From positions 620,001 through 684,000 of the forward strand of contig NZ_JABBYG020000001.1 of the NCBI RefSeq assembly GCF_012935325.2: 64,000 nucleotides of DNA, in the 5' to 3' direction. How positions within the stretch are numbered: the stretch's first letter is position 1; every line of letters starts with the position of its first letter. Shown in pieces: positions 33,847 through 41,143 of the stretch. The notes below the pieces were generated by a model. It made no database searches. It saw only the letters and a list, made by a program, of their open reading frames with translations, and was not told the origin of the DNA. Made by a program: the position numbers and the translations under genes. The stretch comes from Paenibacillus sp. PL91 (GTDB lineage Bacteria > Bacillota > Bacilli > Paenibacillales > Paenibacillaceae).

Positions 33847-34048
33847 CTCCCTTAATTAGAATTAATAACATCATACGGAGAATGATAGATTCGTGCTTGT
33901 ACTTTTGTACTGGTTCTATGAAATGGGCTTATCGGTAATACTGCTGTTTTATTATGGAAGAAAAGCTGGGGCTGTCAAGCAAGGTTATTAACCTTGAAGG
34001 ACTGCTTCTTTTTTTGCCTGCGGGAAAAGAGCCATGATTGCAATTAGC
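33847..34048. other. Intergenic stretch with an unassigned hairpin and T tract
   Basis: The gap of about 335 bp between the GGNR gene and the DinB-like gene has no gene I can support. It holds CAAGGTT-ATT-AACCTTG (about 33979-33995) nested in a weaker AAGCA/TGCTT pair, and a run of T at about 34009-34015. This could be a terminator of a short transcript, but I see no gene for it. Confidence 0.35.
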
Positions 34049-34078
34049 TTGACATTTAGAATTAATGCGATGTATTAT
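34049..34078 (+). promoter_or_regulatory. Promoter of the DinB-like gene
   Basis: TTGACA (34049-34054) and TATTAT (34073-34078) have an 18-bp spacer. It lies about 105 nt upstream of the start codon, in an AT-rich gap. Confidence 0.6.
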
Positions 34079-34182
34079 GATTTTGTAAAATTAAATTTCA
34101 TAAAATTCAATGCAATCTTTTACTTTGTTCGCATGATCGTCGCAGTCAAAAATAAATCCTATCGGAAGGTGAGGAACCAACG

Positions 34183-34686
34183 ATGAGTATGAATGAATCC
34201 AATCAAGCATTCGGTGAAGCGCTCGTGAAATCATTAATAGGAGAGCGCGGTCATATTCCAATCGCTAAAGCATTGCCGGATATTACCGCTGAGCTAGCAG
34301 GCAAACGAACCGGCGAAGCCCCATATACCATCTATCAGCTATTAAAGCATATGAGCTACTGGCAAAACTTTTTGTTAACCTATCTTGAGGGGGGCAAGCC
34401 CGAATTGCCATCGCATGCCATGGAGAGTTGGCCAAGCGAAGAACGTCCGGAGAATGACGAACAGTGGACGGCAAATGTGGAGCATTTTCTGAATGGAATA
34501 GATAAAGCCTGTCAGATTGCTCGGTCGGCGCAGCTGGACGAAAAGATTGAACATTTTCCGACAGAAACGAAGGCAGGGATTTTACGCAATATTGCTTCAC
34601 ATAATTCCTATCATTTGGGTGAAATCGTACTGCTTCGCCGAATAAATGGAGCTTGGCCGCCACCTGGCGGAGGTTACCCTGCATAA
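34183..34686 (+). CDS. DinB-family protein
   Basis: This 167 aa protein has the four-helix DinB/YfiT-like bundle pattern. The putative metal-binding histidines are in LLKHMSYW, in the middle helix, and in ASHNSYHLGEIVLLRR. The ending WPPPGGGYP is often seen in this group. Some relatives are thiol (bacillithiol/mycothiol) transferases, others have no known role. GGAAGGTGAGG precedes the ATG. It is monocistronic with a terminator 40 nt downstream. Confidence 0.85.
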   Translation: MSMNESNQAFGEALVKSLIGERGHIPIAKALPDITAELAGKRTGEAPYTIYQLLKHMSYWQNFLLTYLEGGKPELPSHAMESWPSEERPENDEQWTANVEHFLNGIDKACQIARSAQLDEKIEHFPTETKAGILRNIASHNSYHLGEIVLLRRINGAWPPPGGGYPA

Positions 34687-34724
34687 AAGGTACTCCAATT
34701 TTAAAACATGAAGATCCAACCATA

Positions 34725-34754
34725 AAGGAGCTGCCGCTGAGCAGCTCCTTTACT
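34725..34754 (+). terminator. Terminator after the DinB-like gene
   Basis: A 10-bp perfect stem (AAGGAGCTGC with GCAGCTCCTT) has a 6-nt loop, followed by TACTT. Confidence 0.75.
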
Positions 34755-34854
34755 TATGAACTAAGGGACATAAACACCGATCCTTAAAAATGGTTTGAAA
34801 TGTAGCTTTTTTGGAATCCTACGTATATCAAAATAGAACTGATGGAGCGGGAGT

Positions 34855-35553
34855 ATGAGAGAAGCAACAATATCTGCGATTACGAAAGCGAAAAGTAGAA
34901 CGACGCTTTATCATTTTACAAGAGGAAGGAATTTGCCGGCAATCGCACATTTTGATGCGCTGTTGTCAAGTTATAATCTCTATTCTCATAATGCAGGCGA
35001 GCGCCGGCCAAGTGCCAAGCAAGTGGAATATGATGATTTTACGATAACGATAAATGCGCATCTAAAAATTCCCGAAAAGATGATAGATGCTGCCACTACA
35101 CAGGAACAATTTCGGGCATGCTTGGACAAGCATGTATTTTTTTGGCCTACGTTAAAGGATTGCCAGAAAATGTTGGAGACTTACACGCGAAGGGAACCGG
35201 ATGAAGAGTTTGCCATACTTGCATTTGATGCCTATTCTTTATTATTGGCGCATTTTCAAGCGGTGAAGTTATCTAAATACGACTCGGGGAGCGCGCCTCG
35301 GTTTCCAGCCCGTTGCTCCTACAGGAAGAGTCCGGATATGTTTTTGCCGATTCAAGATTTCAAGAGACGAATAAACAACACAGTGCCTACAAAAGCTTCG
35401 GAAATAAAGGAGGTTCTTATAGAAGAACAGGTTGTCCATGTAACGGAGTATTTACGGGCTATATACATAATGGAAGGTATCGTTATACCTGAGCGCTGGA
35501 GAATGCTGGTGGAGCCTTTGGCGGATTTGCAAGTCAAGTATAATGAGGAATGA
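34855..35553 (+). CDS. YHFT-motif protein (DUF7002/DarT-like), possible ADP-ribosyltransferase fold
   Basis: This 232 aa protein begins with LYHFTRGRNLPAI (His20), then ALLSSYNLYSHNAGERRPS and, later, VFFWPTLKDC. The opening x-HFT-x3-NL-x2-I is shared by DUF7002 proteins and by DarT-like ADP-ribosyltransferases. A clear catalytic Glu cannot be assigned; ISEIKEVLIEEQVVHV is a candidate area. No antitoxin macrodomain gene lies beside it, which argues against a classic DarTG pair. GGAGCGGGAG precedes the ATG. Function unknown. Confidence 0.6.
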   Translation: MREATISAITKAKSRTTLYHFTRGRNLPAIAHFDALLSSYNLYSHNAGERRPSAKQVEYDDFTITINAHLKIPEKMIDAATTQEQFRACLDKHVFFWPTLKDCQKMLETYTRREPDEEFAILAFDAYSLLLAHFQAVKLSKYDSGSAPRFPARCSYRKSPDMFLPIQDFKRRINNTVPTKASEIKEVLIEEQVVHVTEYLRAIYIMEGIVIPERWRMLVEPLADLQVKYNEE

Positions 35554-35573
35554 AGGGCGTGAGCTCGTTTAAA

Positions 35574-35621
35574 TAAAAAAGGATACAGCGCTTTTCAAAA
35601 AAAGAAAAGCACCATACCCTA
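35574..35621 (-). terminator. Terminator of the leftward VOC gene
   Basis: On the minus strand GCTTTTC pairs with GAAAAGC, with imperfect extension on both sides, and a T run follows (complement of AAAAAA at 35575-35580). Confidence 0.6.
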
Positions 35622-35648
35622 TCGCTGATAATAGTCGTATGGTTGCAA

Positions 35649-36077
35649 TTAGAAGTTCATTTCACCATTGTCATAGTTAAATTGCCATTCAATTCCGAAT
35701 TTATCTTTTAAGCTGCCGTAGCATTTGCTCCAGAACGTTTCTTGAAGCTCCATGCCAACCGTGCCGCCTTCTTTCAATTTGTGAAATAAAGATTTGAGTT
35801 CTTCTACGTCCTTATGGACAATTGCTAGGCTAATGTTATTTCCTTCTACAAAAGGCATGCCAGGAAATACATCAGAAAACATTACATTCGTTCCTACGAT
35901 GTTAAGGCGCGTATGCATAATCAAACTTTTCGCTTCCTCTGGCAGTGGATATTCTGGGCTAGGGGGAGTGTCACCAAAGGTCATAAATTTTGGTTCTTCT
36001 GTTCCAAAAACCTCTGCGTAAAATTCAACTGCTTCACGACAATTTCCGTTAAAGTTAAGATAAGGATCGACAGCCAT
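35649..36077 (-). CDS. VOC/PhnB-like protein (glyoxalase-fold)
   Basis: This protein is about 142 aa. It begins with VDPYLNFNGNCREAVEFYAEVFGTE and ends with FWSKCYGSLKDKFGIEWQFNYD, the pattern of PhnB-like vicinal-oxygen-chelate proteins. They share the glyoxalase/bleomycin-resistance fold, but specific reactions are mostly unknown. GAGGAG lies 8 nt before ATG 36077; the GTG at 36086 overlaps that site and is less likely. It is divergent from the AraC-GyrI gene. Confidence 0.85.
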   Translation of the reverse strand: MAVDPYLNFNGNCREAVEFYAEVFGTEEPKFMTFGDTPPSPEYPLPEEAKSLIMHTRLNIVGTNVMFSDVFPGMPFVEGNNISLAIVHKDVEELKSLFHKLKEGGTVGMELQETFWSKCYGSLKDKFGIEWQFNYDNGEMNF

Positions 36078-36299
36078 TTGTTTCACTCCTCAATCGTTTA
36101 ATATCGATAGGTATATCGCTTTCATATTGTATCATTTACAAGAAACAATTCAAATATGCGATTTCATATTTTTTGTAAATAAAGCCGTTAAGCGAGGCTT
36201 AAGTTTTGCCGCTTTATGACCCTTTGTTATCGTGCACGAAATGTCGGATTGAGGGATGCAGAATCTGCTAATCTAATGGTGTGAGAAAGGAGGCTTTAG

Positions 36300-37172
36300 A
36301 TGAATTCGCTTGCGAACATGAATGAAGCATTAAATTATATTGAAGCAAATCTTACTTCTGAGATTGACTTTAAAGAAGTGGCAAGGCGAGCCTATTGCTC
36401 GGAATACCATTTTAAGAGAATGTTCTCATTCCTTGCGGGCGTCCCGCTATCGGAGTATATTCGCCGGAGACGCCTTACTCTAGCAGCACTTGAGCTGACA
36501 AATAGCAGCATAAGGATTATTGATCTTGCTATTAAATACGGTTACAGCTCACCAGACTCGTTTACGCGAGCTTTTCAAAGCTTGCATGGGGTAAATCCCA
36601 CGGAGGCTAAAAACAATGGTCAGCCATTAAAAGCTTTTCCGCGAATGAGCTTTCAATTATCGATAAAAGGAGGCAGTGAAATGAACTATCGTATTGAAGA
36701 AAAAGAACCATTTCGTATCATTGGTCTTAAGAAAAGGGTTCCGATTGTATTCCATGGCGTTAACCAGGAAATAGCTTCGATGTGGGAAAGCCTGAATGAA
36801 GAGTTGATTAATAAGCTTAAAAGTTTGTCTAATGTCGTTCCGCTCGGTTTACTTAGCGCATCCACCAACTTTTCTGAAGGCAGAATGGAGGAAAAGGGCG
36901 AGCTTGATCATTATATCGGCGTGGCAACGACGAGCGAGTGTCCTGCTAACTTGTCCCAGCTAGAGGTGCCTGCTTTGTCATGGGCCGTATTCGAAGCAGT
37001 TGGACCGTTTCCTGCTGCGCTTCAAGAGGTGTGGGGACGTATTTATTCCGAATGGTTCCCATCTTCAAATTACGAACTAACAAATGGACCAGAGCTATTG
37101 TGGAACGAGCATAAAGATGTAAGCTCACCAGCTTTTAAAAGCGAAATATGGATACCGGTTATAAAAAAGTAA
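36300..37172 (+). CDS. AraC-family regulator with GyrI-like ligand domain
   Basis: This 290 aa protein has its DNA-binding domain first (residues 1-105): [39 protein letters not shown] and [33 protein letters not shown]. From about residue 128 a GyrI-like domain follows ([19 protein letters not shown]), ending [20 protein letters not shown]. This Rob/SoxS-plus-GyrI layout senses small amphipathic or drug-like molecules. AAAGGAGG lies 7 nt before the ATG. The target is unknown; the divergent VOC gene, a fold also used in drug resistance, is a candidate. Confidence 0.92.
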   Translation: MNSLANMNEALNYIEANLTSEIDFKEVARRAYCSEYHFKRMFSFLAGVPLSEYIRRRRLTLAALELTNSSIRIIDLAIKYGYSSPDSFTRAFQSLHGVNPTEAKNNGQPLKAFPRMSFQLSIKGGSEMNYRIEEKEPFRIIGLKKRVPIVFHGVNQEIASMWESLNEELINKLKSLSNVVPLGLLSASTNFSEGRMEEKGELDHYIGVATTSECPANLSQLEVPALSWAVFEAVGPFPAALQEVWGRIYSEWFPSSNYELTNGPELLWNEHKDVSSPAFKSEIWIPVIKK

Positions 37173-37289
37173 TGTAAATGGACAATTGTTGTGATTTATT
37201 TCAAGTCATTTATTTGCAGAATAGGACGATTGGGACAGTGAGGGCGGATGATTTTCCTGAAAAGGTGAATTTGTACTGCAAACCGTGGT

Positions 37290-37713
37290 ATTAACATAGG
37301 GTCGTTTTAAAATAGCCGTTCATTCGATCGTTTGGCTGGCGCAAAGCGGCAACCTGTTATCTAGCGCGATGATTGCTAACCAAGTCAATTCGCATGCCAC
37401 TTTTATGCGCAGAGTGATGCAGGCATTAGCGACAGCAGGTATTGTGGAGTCCAAGGGAGGCAGAGAAGGAGGATATACATTAAGGAAACCCGCAGATCGG
37501 ATTACATTAGGCGATATATACTCGGCTGTAAATTCATGCTCCGCAGAGCCCGAGGACGATGTGGATTGTGGAGAAGCTGGACAACAATTGGATACGGAGC
37601 TTGAGAAGATTCTTTATGAAGCTGAGAAGAAAACGATTGAATATTTGCAGCAGTATTCCATTGTTGATGTGATGAAGAGAGTCGATTTTTTTGCGAGTGA
37701 CCCCTTATTATAA
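37290..37713 (+). pseudogene. Rrf2-family regulator with frameshifted N-terminus
   Basis: The open part from ATG 37369 encodes 114 aa of an Rrf2-type winged helix (AMIANQVNSHATFMRRVMQALATAGIVESKGGREGGYTL) and a tail with Cys in SCSAEPEDDVDCGEAGQQ. The first helix of the fold is missing, and no ribosome site precedes that ATG. The missing part is present just upstream: RFKIAVHSIVWLAQSGNLLSS reads in frame but runs into a TAG. Removing one G of GGG (37299-37301) restores NIGRFKIAVHSIVWL, with ATT in place of the expected ATG. So the gene is probably decayed by a 1-bp insertion and a start change, or the sequence has an error here. Confidence 0.6.
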
Positions 37714-37747
37714 TGGTGATTAAGAGAAGCTCATACAACCGTAGATT

Positions 37748-37780
37748 AGACGTTAGGCAGCTGCCTAACGTCTTTCTTTA
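37748..37780 (+). terminator. Terminator after the Rrf2 pseudogene
   Basis: AGACGTTAGGCAG/CTGCCTAACGTCT is a perfect 26-bp palindrome, followed by TTCTTTAA. The central bases must form the loop. Confidence 0.75.
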
Positions 37781-37791
37781 ATGTGGGAAGC

Positions 37792-38214
37792 TTAAGATGA
37801 TGGGACTTCAATGACGTATGAGGTGATGTCTTTTATTTTGGCATTTTTAGCTGCACTGCTGAAAATATATACATTACAAAAAGCGAAGGTTTTGGCATTT
37901 TCATATTTTATTACTCCGTTTGCTGCTCCGGTATTGCCGTGCGTGATGATGCTTGTAATTTGCAATTCAATGATTTTTTTGTTTTTCATTTGTTCCAGCG
38001 TTGCGGCTAGAACATCTTTCCCTTGGATAACCAGCTGCTCACCGACTAAATTCCAGCAAATTTCACCTGAAATATTTTCACTAATAAACCCGATATCGTA
38101 ATTTGCAAAAGCGATGTTGAATTCCTTGATCAGCTTTTTCTTTGGGGCGTTTCCGCAATCTTCAGCGCATATCACTTTTAGCTCTTCGTTTTTGAGTTGC
38201 ATATTGGACATCAT
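37792..38214 (-). CDS. NTF2/SnoaL-like protein
   Basis: This 140 aa protein has the cone-shaped alpha+beta pattern of NTF2-like proteins: KLIKEFNIAFANYDIGFISENISGEICWNLVGEQLVIQGKDVLAATLEQM, then three strands ending IKDITSYVIEVPSS. Family members are small enzymes or ligand-binding proteins, often of unknown role. AGGAGAG lies 3-6 nt before the tandem ATGs at 38214. It is convergent with the Rrf2 remnant. Confidence 0.78.
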   Translation of the reverse strand: MMSNMQLKNEELKVICAEDCGNAPKKKLIKEFNIAFANYDIGFISENISGEICWNLVGEQLVIQGKDVLAATLEQMKNKKIIELQITSIITHGNTGAANGVIKYENAKTFAFCNVYIFSSAAKNAKIKDITSYVIEVPSS

Positions 38215-38286
38215 TCGCTCTCCTAAGCCTTGGTAGTATTTTTCTTGAACGAGGTTATTTATGTAAATAGTGATTTGAAATGCAAG

Positions 38287-38474
38287 GTGTCAAGAAAAAC
38301 CATTATTTCCACTGAAATAACAACTATGATCCTAGTTTACAATTAGTATTTACTTTGTCCAGAGTCTTAGGTCTTCCTATTGAGCAATTATTTGTTTTTA
38401 CTAAGCGAAAAATCCCTCTTGAAACAGATGCACAAGTGAGCAGCGTTCCCAGAGGGTTATTTTATATACTTTAG
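38287..38474 (+). pseudogene. Remnant of an XRE-family (YozG-like) regulator
   Basis: The second half of a short XRE helix-turn-helix protein is recognisable. VSRKTIISTE reads in one frame (38287-38316), and NNYDPSLQLVFTLSRVLGLPIEQLFVF continues in another frame to a stop at 38474. Intact relatives read about VSRxTIxxIENxxYxPSLxLAFxIAxxLGxxIEELF. The N-terminal half, with start and ribosome site, is absent, so the gene is truncated and frameshifted. Confidence 0.65.
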
Positions 38475-38504
38475 CAACTCTATAGAATTAACTTTTCCGA
38501 TCGT

Positions 38505-38696
38505 TTAGCGAATGCTGCATGTGTTGCGGCCAAGTAATTTATTAATACCGCATCTTTGCATCAAACCAGTGACAAGGAATGGAAGAGCTGTGAGACCAAA
38601 CAGTTTCCAGTACCCGCTTAAGAAGTAAAAAAGAGACAAAAGTGCGATGCCTAATAGGATACGTATAACTCGATCAGATCCACCCACGTTTTTCAT
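38505..38696 (-). CDS. DUF2892-family small membrane protein
   Basis: This 63 aa protein opens with NVGGSDRVIRILLGIALLSLFYFL, then a second helix ALPFLVTGLMQRCGINKLLG. This is the two-helix DUF2892 pattern, with the usual N-terminal NxGxxDRxxR and one Cys in the RCG(I) motif. Relatives are fused to or co-regulated with rhodaneses and sulfur-trafficking proteins. GGAGG lies about 8 nt before the ATG. It lies just downstream of the Crp/Fnr gene on the same strand, with its own upstream TGTGAC-type site. Confidence 0.88.
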   Translation of the reverse strand: MKNVGGSDRVIRILLGIALLSLFYFLSGYWKLFGLTALPFLVTGLMQRCGINKLLGRNTCSIR

Positions 38697-38768
38697 TGTT
38701 TGTTCCTCCGTTTCGTTTTGTTGTACTCTACAGGTTTGATCATAACAACGCCGGATAAAAGGAACCGT

Positions 38769-38785
38769 AACTTTGTCACATAGAA
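38769..38785 (-). promoter_or_regulatory. Possible Crp/Fnr site upstream of DUF2892
   Basis: Read on the minus strand, TGTGACAAAGTTAC matches the site upstream of the Crp/Fnr gene (TGTGACTTTGTTAC) except for the three central bases. It lies about 75-90 bp upstream of the DUF2892 start. Confidence 0.45.
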
Positions 38786-38812
38786 TAGATCAATTGGCTT
38801 TCTTACTGATCC

Positions 38813-39487
38813 TTATGATTCAACATAGTTTTCCAGCCCGTCACGATTGATAATCGAAATTTTTCCTCTCGAGAGTGCAATAAGCTGTTCTTTCTCAAGC
38901 AATTTCAACGTCCTGCTGATGACTTCCCGGGCTGTTCCAAGTTCAATAGACATCGCATCGTGAGTTATCGAGAGAGTTCCGCTGCTGCCCATGGTCATTT
39001 GAATTAAATATTCAGAAATCCGCCCACGGATTGATTTGAAATTAATGCTGTCCAGAAGGTTGGACATTATGATTATTCTATTGGCTAATGACTTGAACAT
39101 AAACAGGCGAAAGTTTCGATGCTGGTCCATCCAATCCCGGAAAGTAAATATCGGAATCAATAGTGCAAGGCAAGGTTTTTCAATACAAGCAGAAGCTTCA
39201 TACTCACTTTCTCCTAAAATGCTGGAGATCATTAGAGGACAACATTCCCCGCCATTAATCCGATATAGAGTTATTTCTCTGCCGCTGGAACTGATTTTGT
39301 ACATTCTTACTGTACCTTCCAGGAGCATTACCGCATGTTCTAAAAAATGTCCTTCTTGAATGATGAAGTTCGGCATAATTTCCAAAACTTCAATTCCTTT
39401 CGTGTTCCAATCTTGTTCACTAATATCGGATAAGCTTGGAAACAATGAAATAATTTGAGGGATGTACGCAAGTACAGTTGAACTCAT
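38813..39487 (-). CDS. Crp/Fnr-family transcriptional regulator
   Basis: This is a 224 aa protein. The N-terminal cyclic-nucleotide-binding-like barrel (residues 20-130; EGHFLEHAVMLLEGTVRMYKISSSGREITLYRINGGECC) is followed by the dimer helix and a C-terminal winged helix, LSITHDAMSIELGTAREVISRTLKLLEKEQLIALSRGKI. The Cys pair in GECC and the single CIEKPC could sense redox state, but no four-Cys Fe-S cluster motif is present. AAGGAG lies 9 nt before ATG 39487; ATG 39496 is too close to it. A palindromic site upstream suggests autoregulation. Confidence 0.88.
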   Translation of the reverse strand: MSSTVLAYIPQIISLFPSLSDISEQDWNTKGIEVLEIMPNFIIQEGHFLEHAVMLLEGTVRMYKISSSGREITLYRINGGECCPLMISSILGESEYEASACIEKPCLALLIPIFTFRDWMDQHRNFRLFMFKSLANRIIIMSNLLDSINFKSIRGRISEYLIQMTMGSSGTLSITHDAMSIELGTAREVISRTLKLLEKEQLIALSRGKISIINRDGLENYVES

Positions 39488-39554
39488 CTTTTTCATCTCC
39501 TTGCAAAATCGGGCTATCTGGCAGATGTATTTTATCATACATGATGGACGCCCT

Positions 39555-39586
39555 CTGTGACTTTGTTACAAAGTCTCTGTCACAGG
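39555..39586. promoter_or_regulatory. Palindromic operator upstream of the Crp/Fnr gene
   Basis: GACTTTG-TTA-CAAAGTC (39559-39575) is a perfect 7-3-7 palindrome. TGTGAC begins at 39556 and its inverse GTCACA follows near 39580. It lies about 70 bp upstream of the regulator start and 200 bp before the histidine kinase. Confidence 0.55.
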
Positions 39587-39775
39587 ATAGAGTTATTTTA
39601 ATTAACGTTCATACGGATAAACAAAGAAAATAAGATAGGATCAAACATTATAAAAAAGATTAAATTATATGTAGAATTTAGGGATTATTACTGATCTGTA
39701 TCAATTATATGTGCTATTATAAATTGTAAATAGTTAGTTCAAAAGCACTAGGAAAATTATGTAAAAGGAGAGGGA

Positions 39776-39787
39776 ATGAATAAATAG
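39776..39787 (+). CDS. Three-codon minicistron (Met-Asn-Lys-stop) before the histidine kinase
   Basis: AAGGAGAGGG (39765-39774) is placed for ATG 39776, which is followed by AAT AAA TAG. The stop lies 2 nt before the kinase ATG at 39790. The strong ribosome site thus serves the minicistron, and the kinase would depend on re-initiation. Its being functional is inference. Confidence 0.45.
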   Translation: MNK

Positions 39788-39789
39788 AT

Positions 39790-41067
39790 ATGTTAAATCA
39801 ATTGCTCATTCATCTCATTATCATATTGTTTCCGATCTTTATTCAACAGTTCTTTTTTAATCGCAAAAAGAAAGTTGAAAGCGTTAGCTATCAAGTAGTC
39901 AATGGTTTAATGTTTGGATTATCTGCCATACTTTGTATGGCTATGCCGGTGCAAATGGTGGGGGACTTTCAAGCTGATTTGAGAAATATCCCGATAATTA
40001 TTTCGATAATATACAGCTCAGGAAAGTATGTTCCGGGAATTGTAGCTTTAGCCGTAGCCATGTTGTATCGAATTTATTTATCAGGAGACGCTGTATTCCT
40101 TTCGATACTCATTTCTTTTGTTACCGTAGGCCCAAACTTCTTTTTTGTAAAATCATTTCAAAATTATGAAGCGGTCAAAAGGATCATTATTTCCTTGCTC
40201 TTATCGCTTATTTCCGCTTTTGTCGTCATTATTGCCTTTTTTATTTATATACTGACCCATCAAGAATCGCTGGAGTTCGTTTCACCAAGCTTTCTAAACA
40301 TCTCACTACTCGTTGCTGCTTCGTTTATCGGGATGGGTATTTCTTCCTTCTTGAATGAACATATTATCGAGTCCAACCTGCTGAAGCTGGAGCTGGAGCG
40401 GAGTGAAAAGCTGAAAATCGTAAGTCAAATCGCAGCGTCGGTTGCCCATGAGGTGCGTAATCCGTTAACGGTAGTAAAGGGTTTTCTGCAACTGCTCAAA
40501 GAGTCGGTAGATGACAAGAAAAAAGATTATTTGAAAATCGCATTATCCGAATTGGAGCGGGCTGAATATATCATCACCGATTATTTGAATCTGGCTAAAC
40601 CGCAGGCAGACCAGCTTGAACTCATCGAGGTTTCCAGCTTTTTAAGCAGCACGCTTGAGATTATGAACTCCTACGGCTTGATTCAAAACGTCCAAATGCA
40701 TTTGAACTGCAACCAAACCGATCTCTTTGTATGGGCCGATAAACCTAAGCTGTCTCAAGTGATATTGAATTTGATCAAAAATGGCGTAGAGGCGATCCCA
40801 GATACGGGTGAAGTAATCGTCAACGCCTATTACCGTCATGAGGAAATTTTCATTGAGATTATCGATACGGGAAAAGGAATGTCCAAGGAGGATTTGGACA
40901 ATTTAGGCACGGCCTTTTTTACGACCAAGGAGACGGGAACAGGGCTTGGCATTATGGTTACGATTCGAATAGTCGAGGCTTTAAACGGTAAAATCGCGTT
41001 TGAGAGCAAGCCGGGCTTAGGTACAAAAGTTGTCATACGTTTTCCGTCTGCAGAGCCTGTGATCTAA
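39790..41067 (+). CDS. Sensor histidine kinase with 5-helix membrane sensor (sporulation-kinase type)
   Basis: This 425 aa protein has six or so membrane helices in residues 1-195 (5TMR-LYT-like). A short linker leads to the dimerisation/phosphoacceptor box with His220 in ASVAHEVRNPLTVVKGFLQLL. The ATPase domain carries NLIKNGVEAIP (N box), DTGKGMS (G1), FFTTKETGTGLGI (F and G2). HEVRNPLT and the overall layout match the KinB/KinD-type kinases that feed Spo0F. No response-regulator gene is adjacent. The frame has a stop at 39781-39783, so no earlier start exists. A strong terminator follows. Confidence 0.9.
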   Translation: MLNQLLIHLIIILFPIFIQQFFFNRKKKVESVSYQVVNGLMFGLSAILCMAMPVQMVGDFQADLRNIPIIISIIYSSGKYVPGIVALAVAMLYRIYLSGDAVFLSILISFVTVGPNFFFVKSFQNYEAVKRIIISLLLSLISAFVVIIAFFIYILTHQESLEFVSPSFLNISLLVAASFIGMGISSFLNEHIIESNLLKLELERSEKLKIVSQIAASVAHEVRNPLTVVKGFLQLLKESVDDKKKDYLKIALSELERAEYIITDYLNLAKPQADQLELIEVSSFLSSTLEIMNSYGLIQNVQMHLNCNQTDLFVWADKPKLSQVILNLIKNGVEAIPDTGEVIVNAYYRHEEIFIEIIDTGKGMSKEDLDNLGTAFFTTKETGTGLGIMVTIRIVEALNGKIAFESKPGLGTKVVIRFPSAEPVI

Positions 41068-41101
41068 ACCCGCTTACATCTTTTCATGTTCAATGATAGA
41101 G

Positions 41102-41142
41102 ATGCCCCCATTCTCCTTTTGCAGAGAATGGGGGCATTTTTA
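41102..41142. terminator. Terminator between the histidine kinase and GH18 genes
   Basis: A 14-bp perfect stem (ATGCCCCCATTCTC with GAGAATGGGGGCAT) is followed by TTTTT. It separates two convergent genes and may act in both directions. Confidence 0.92.
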
Positions 41143-41143
41143 G

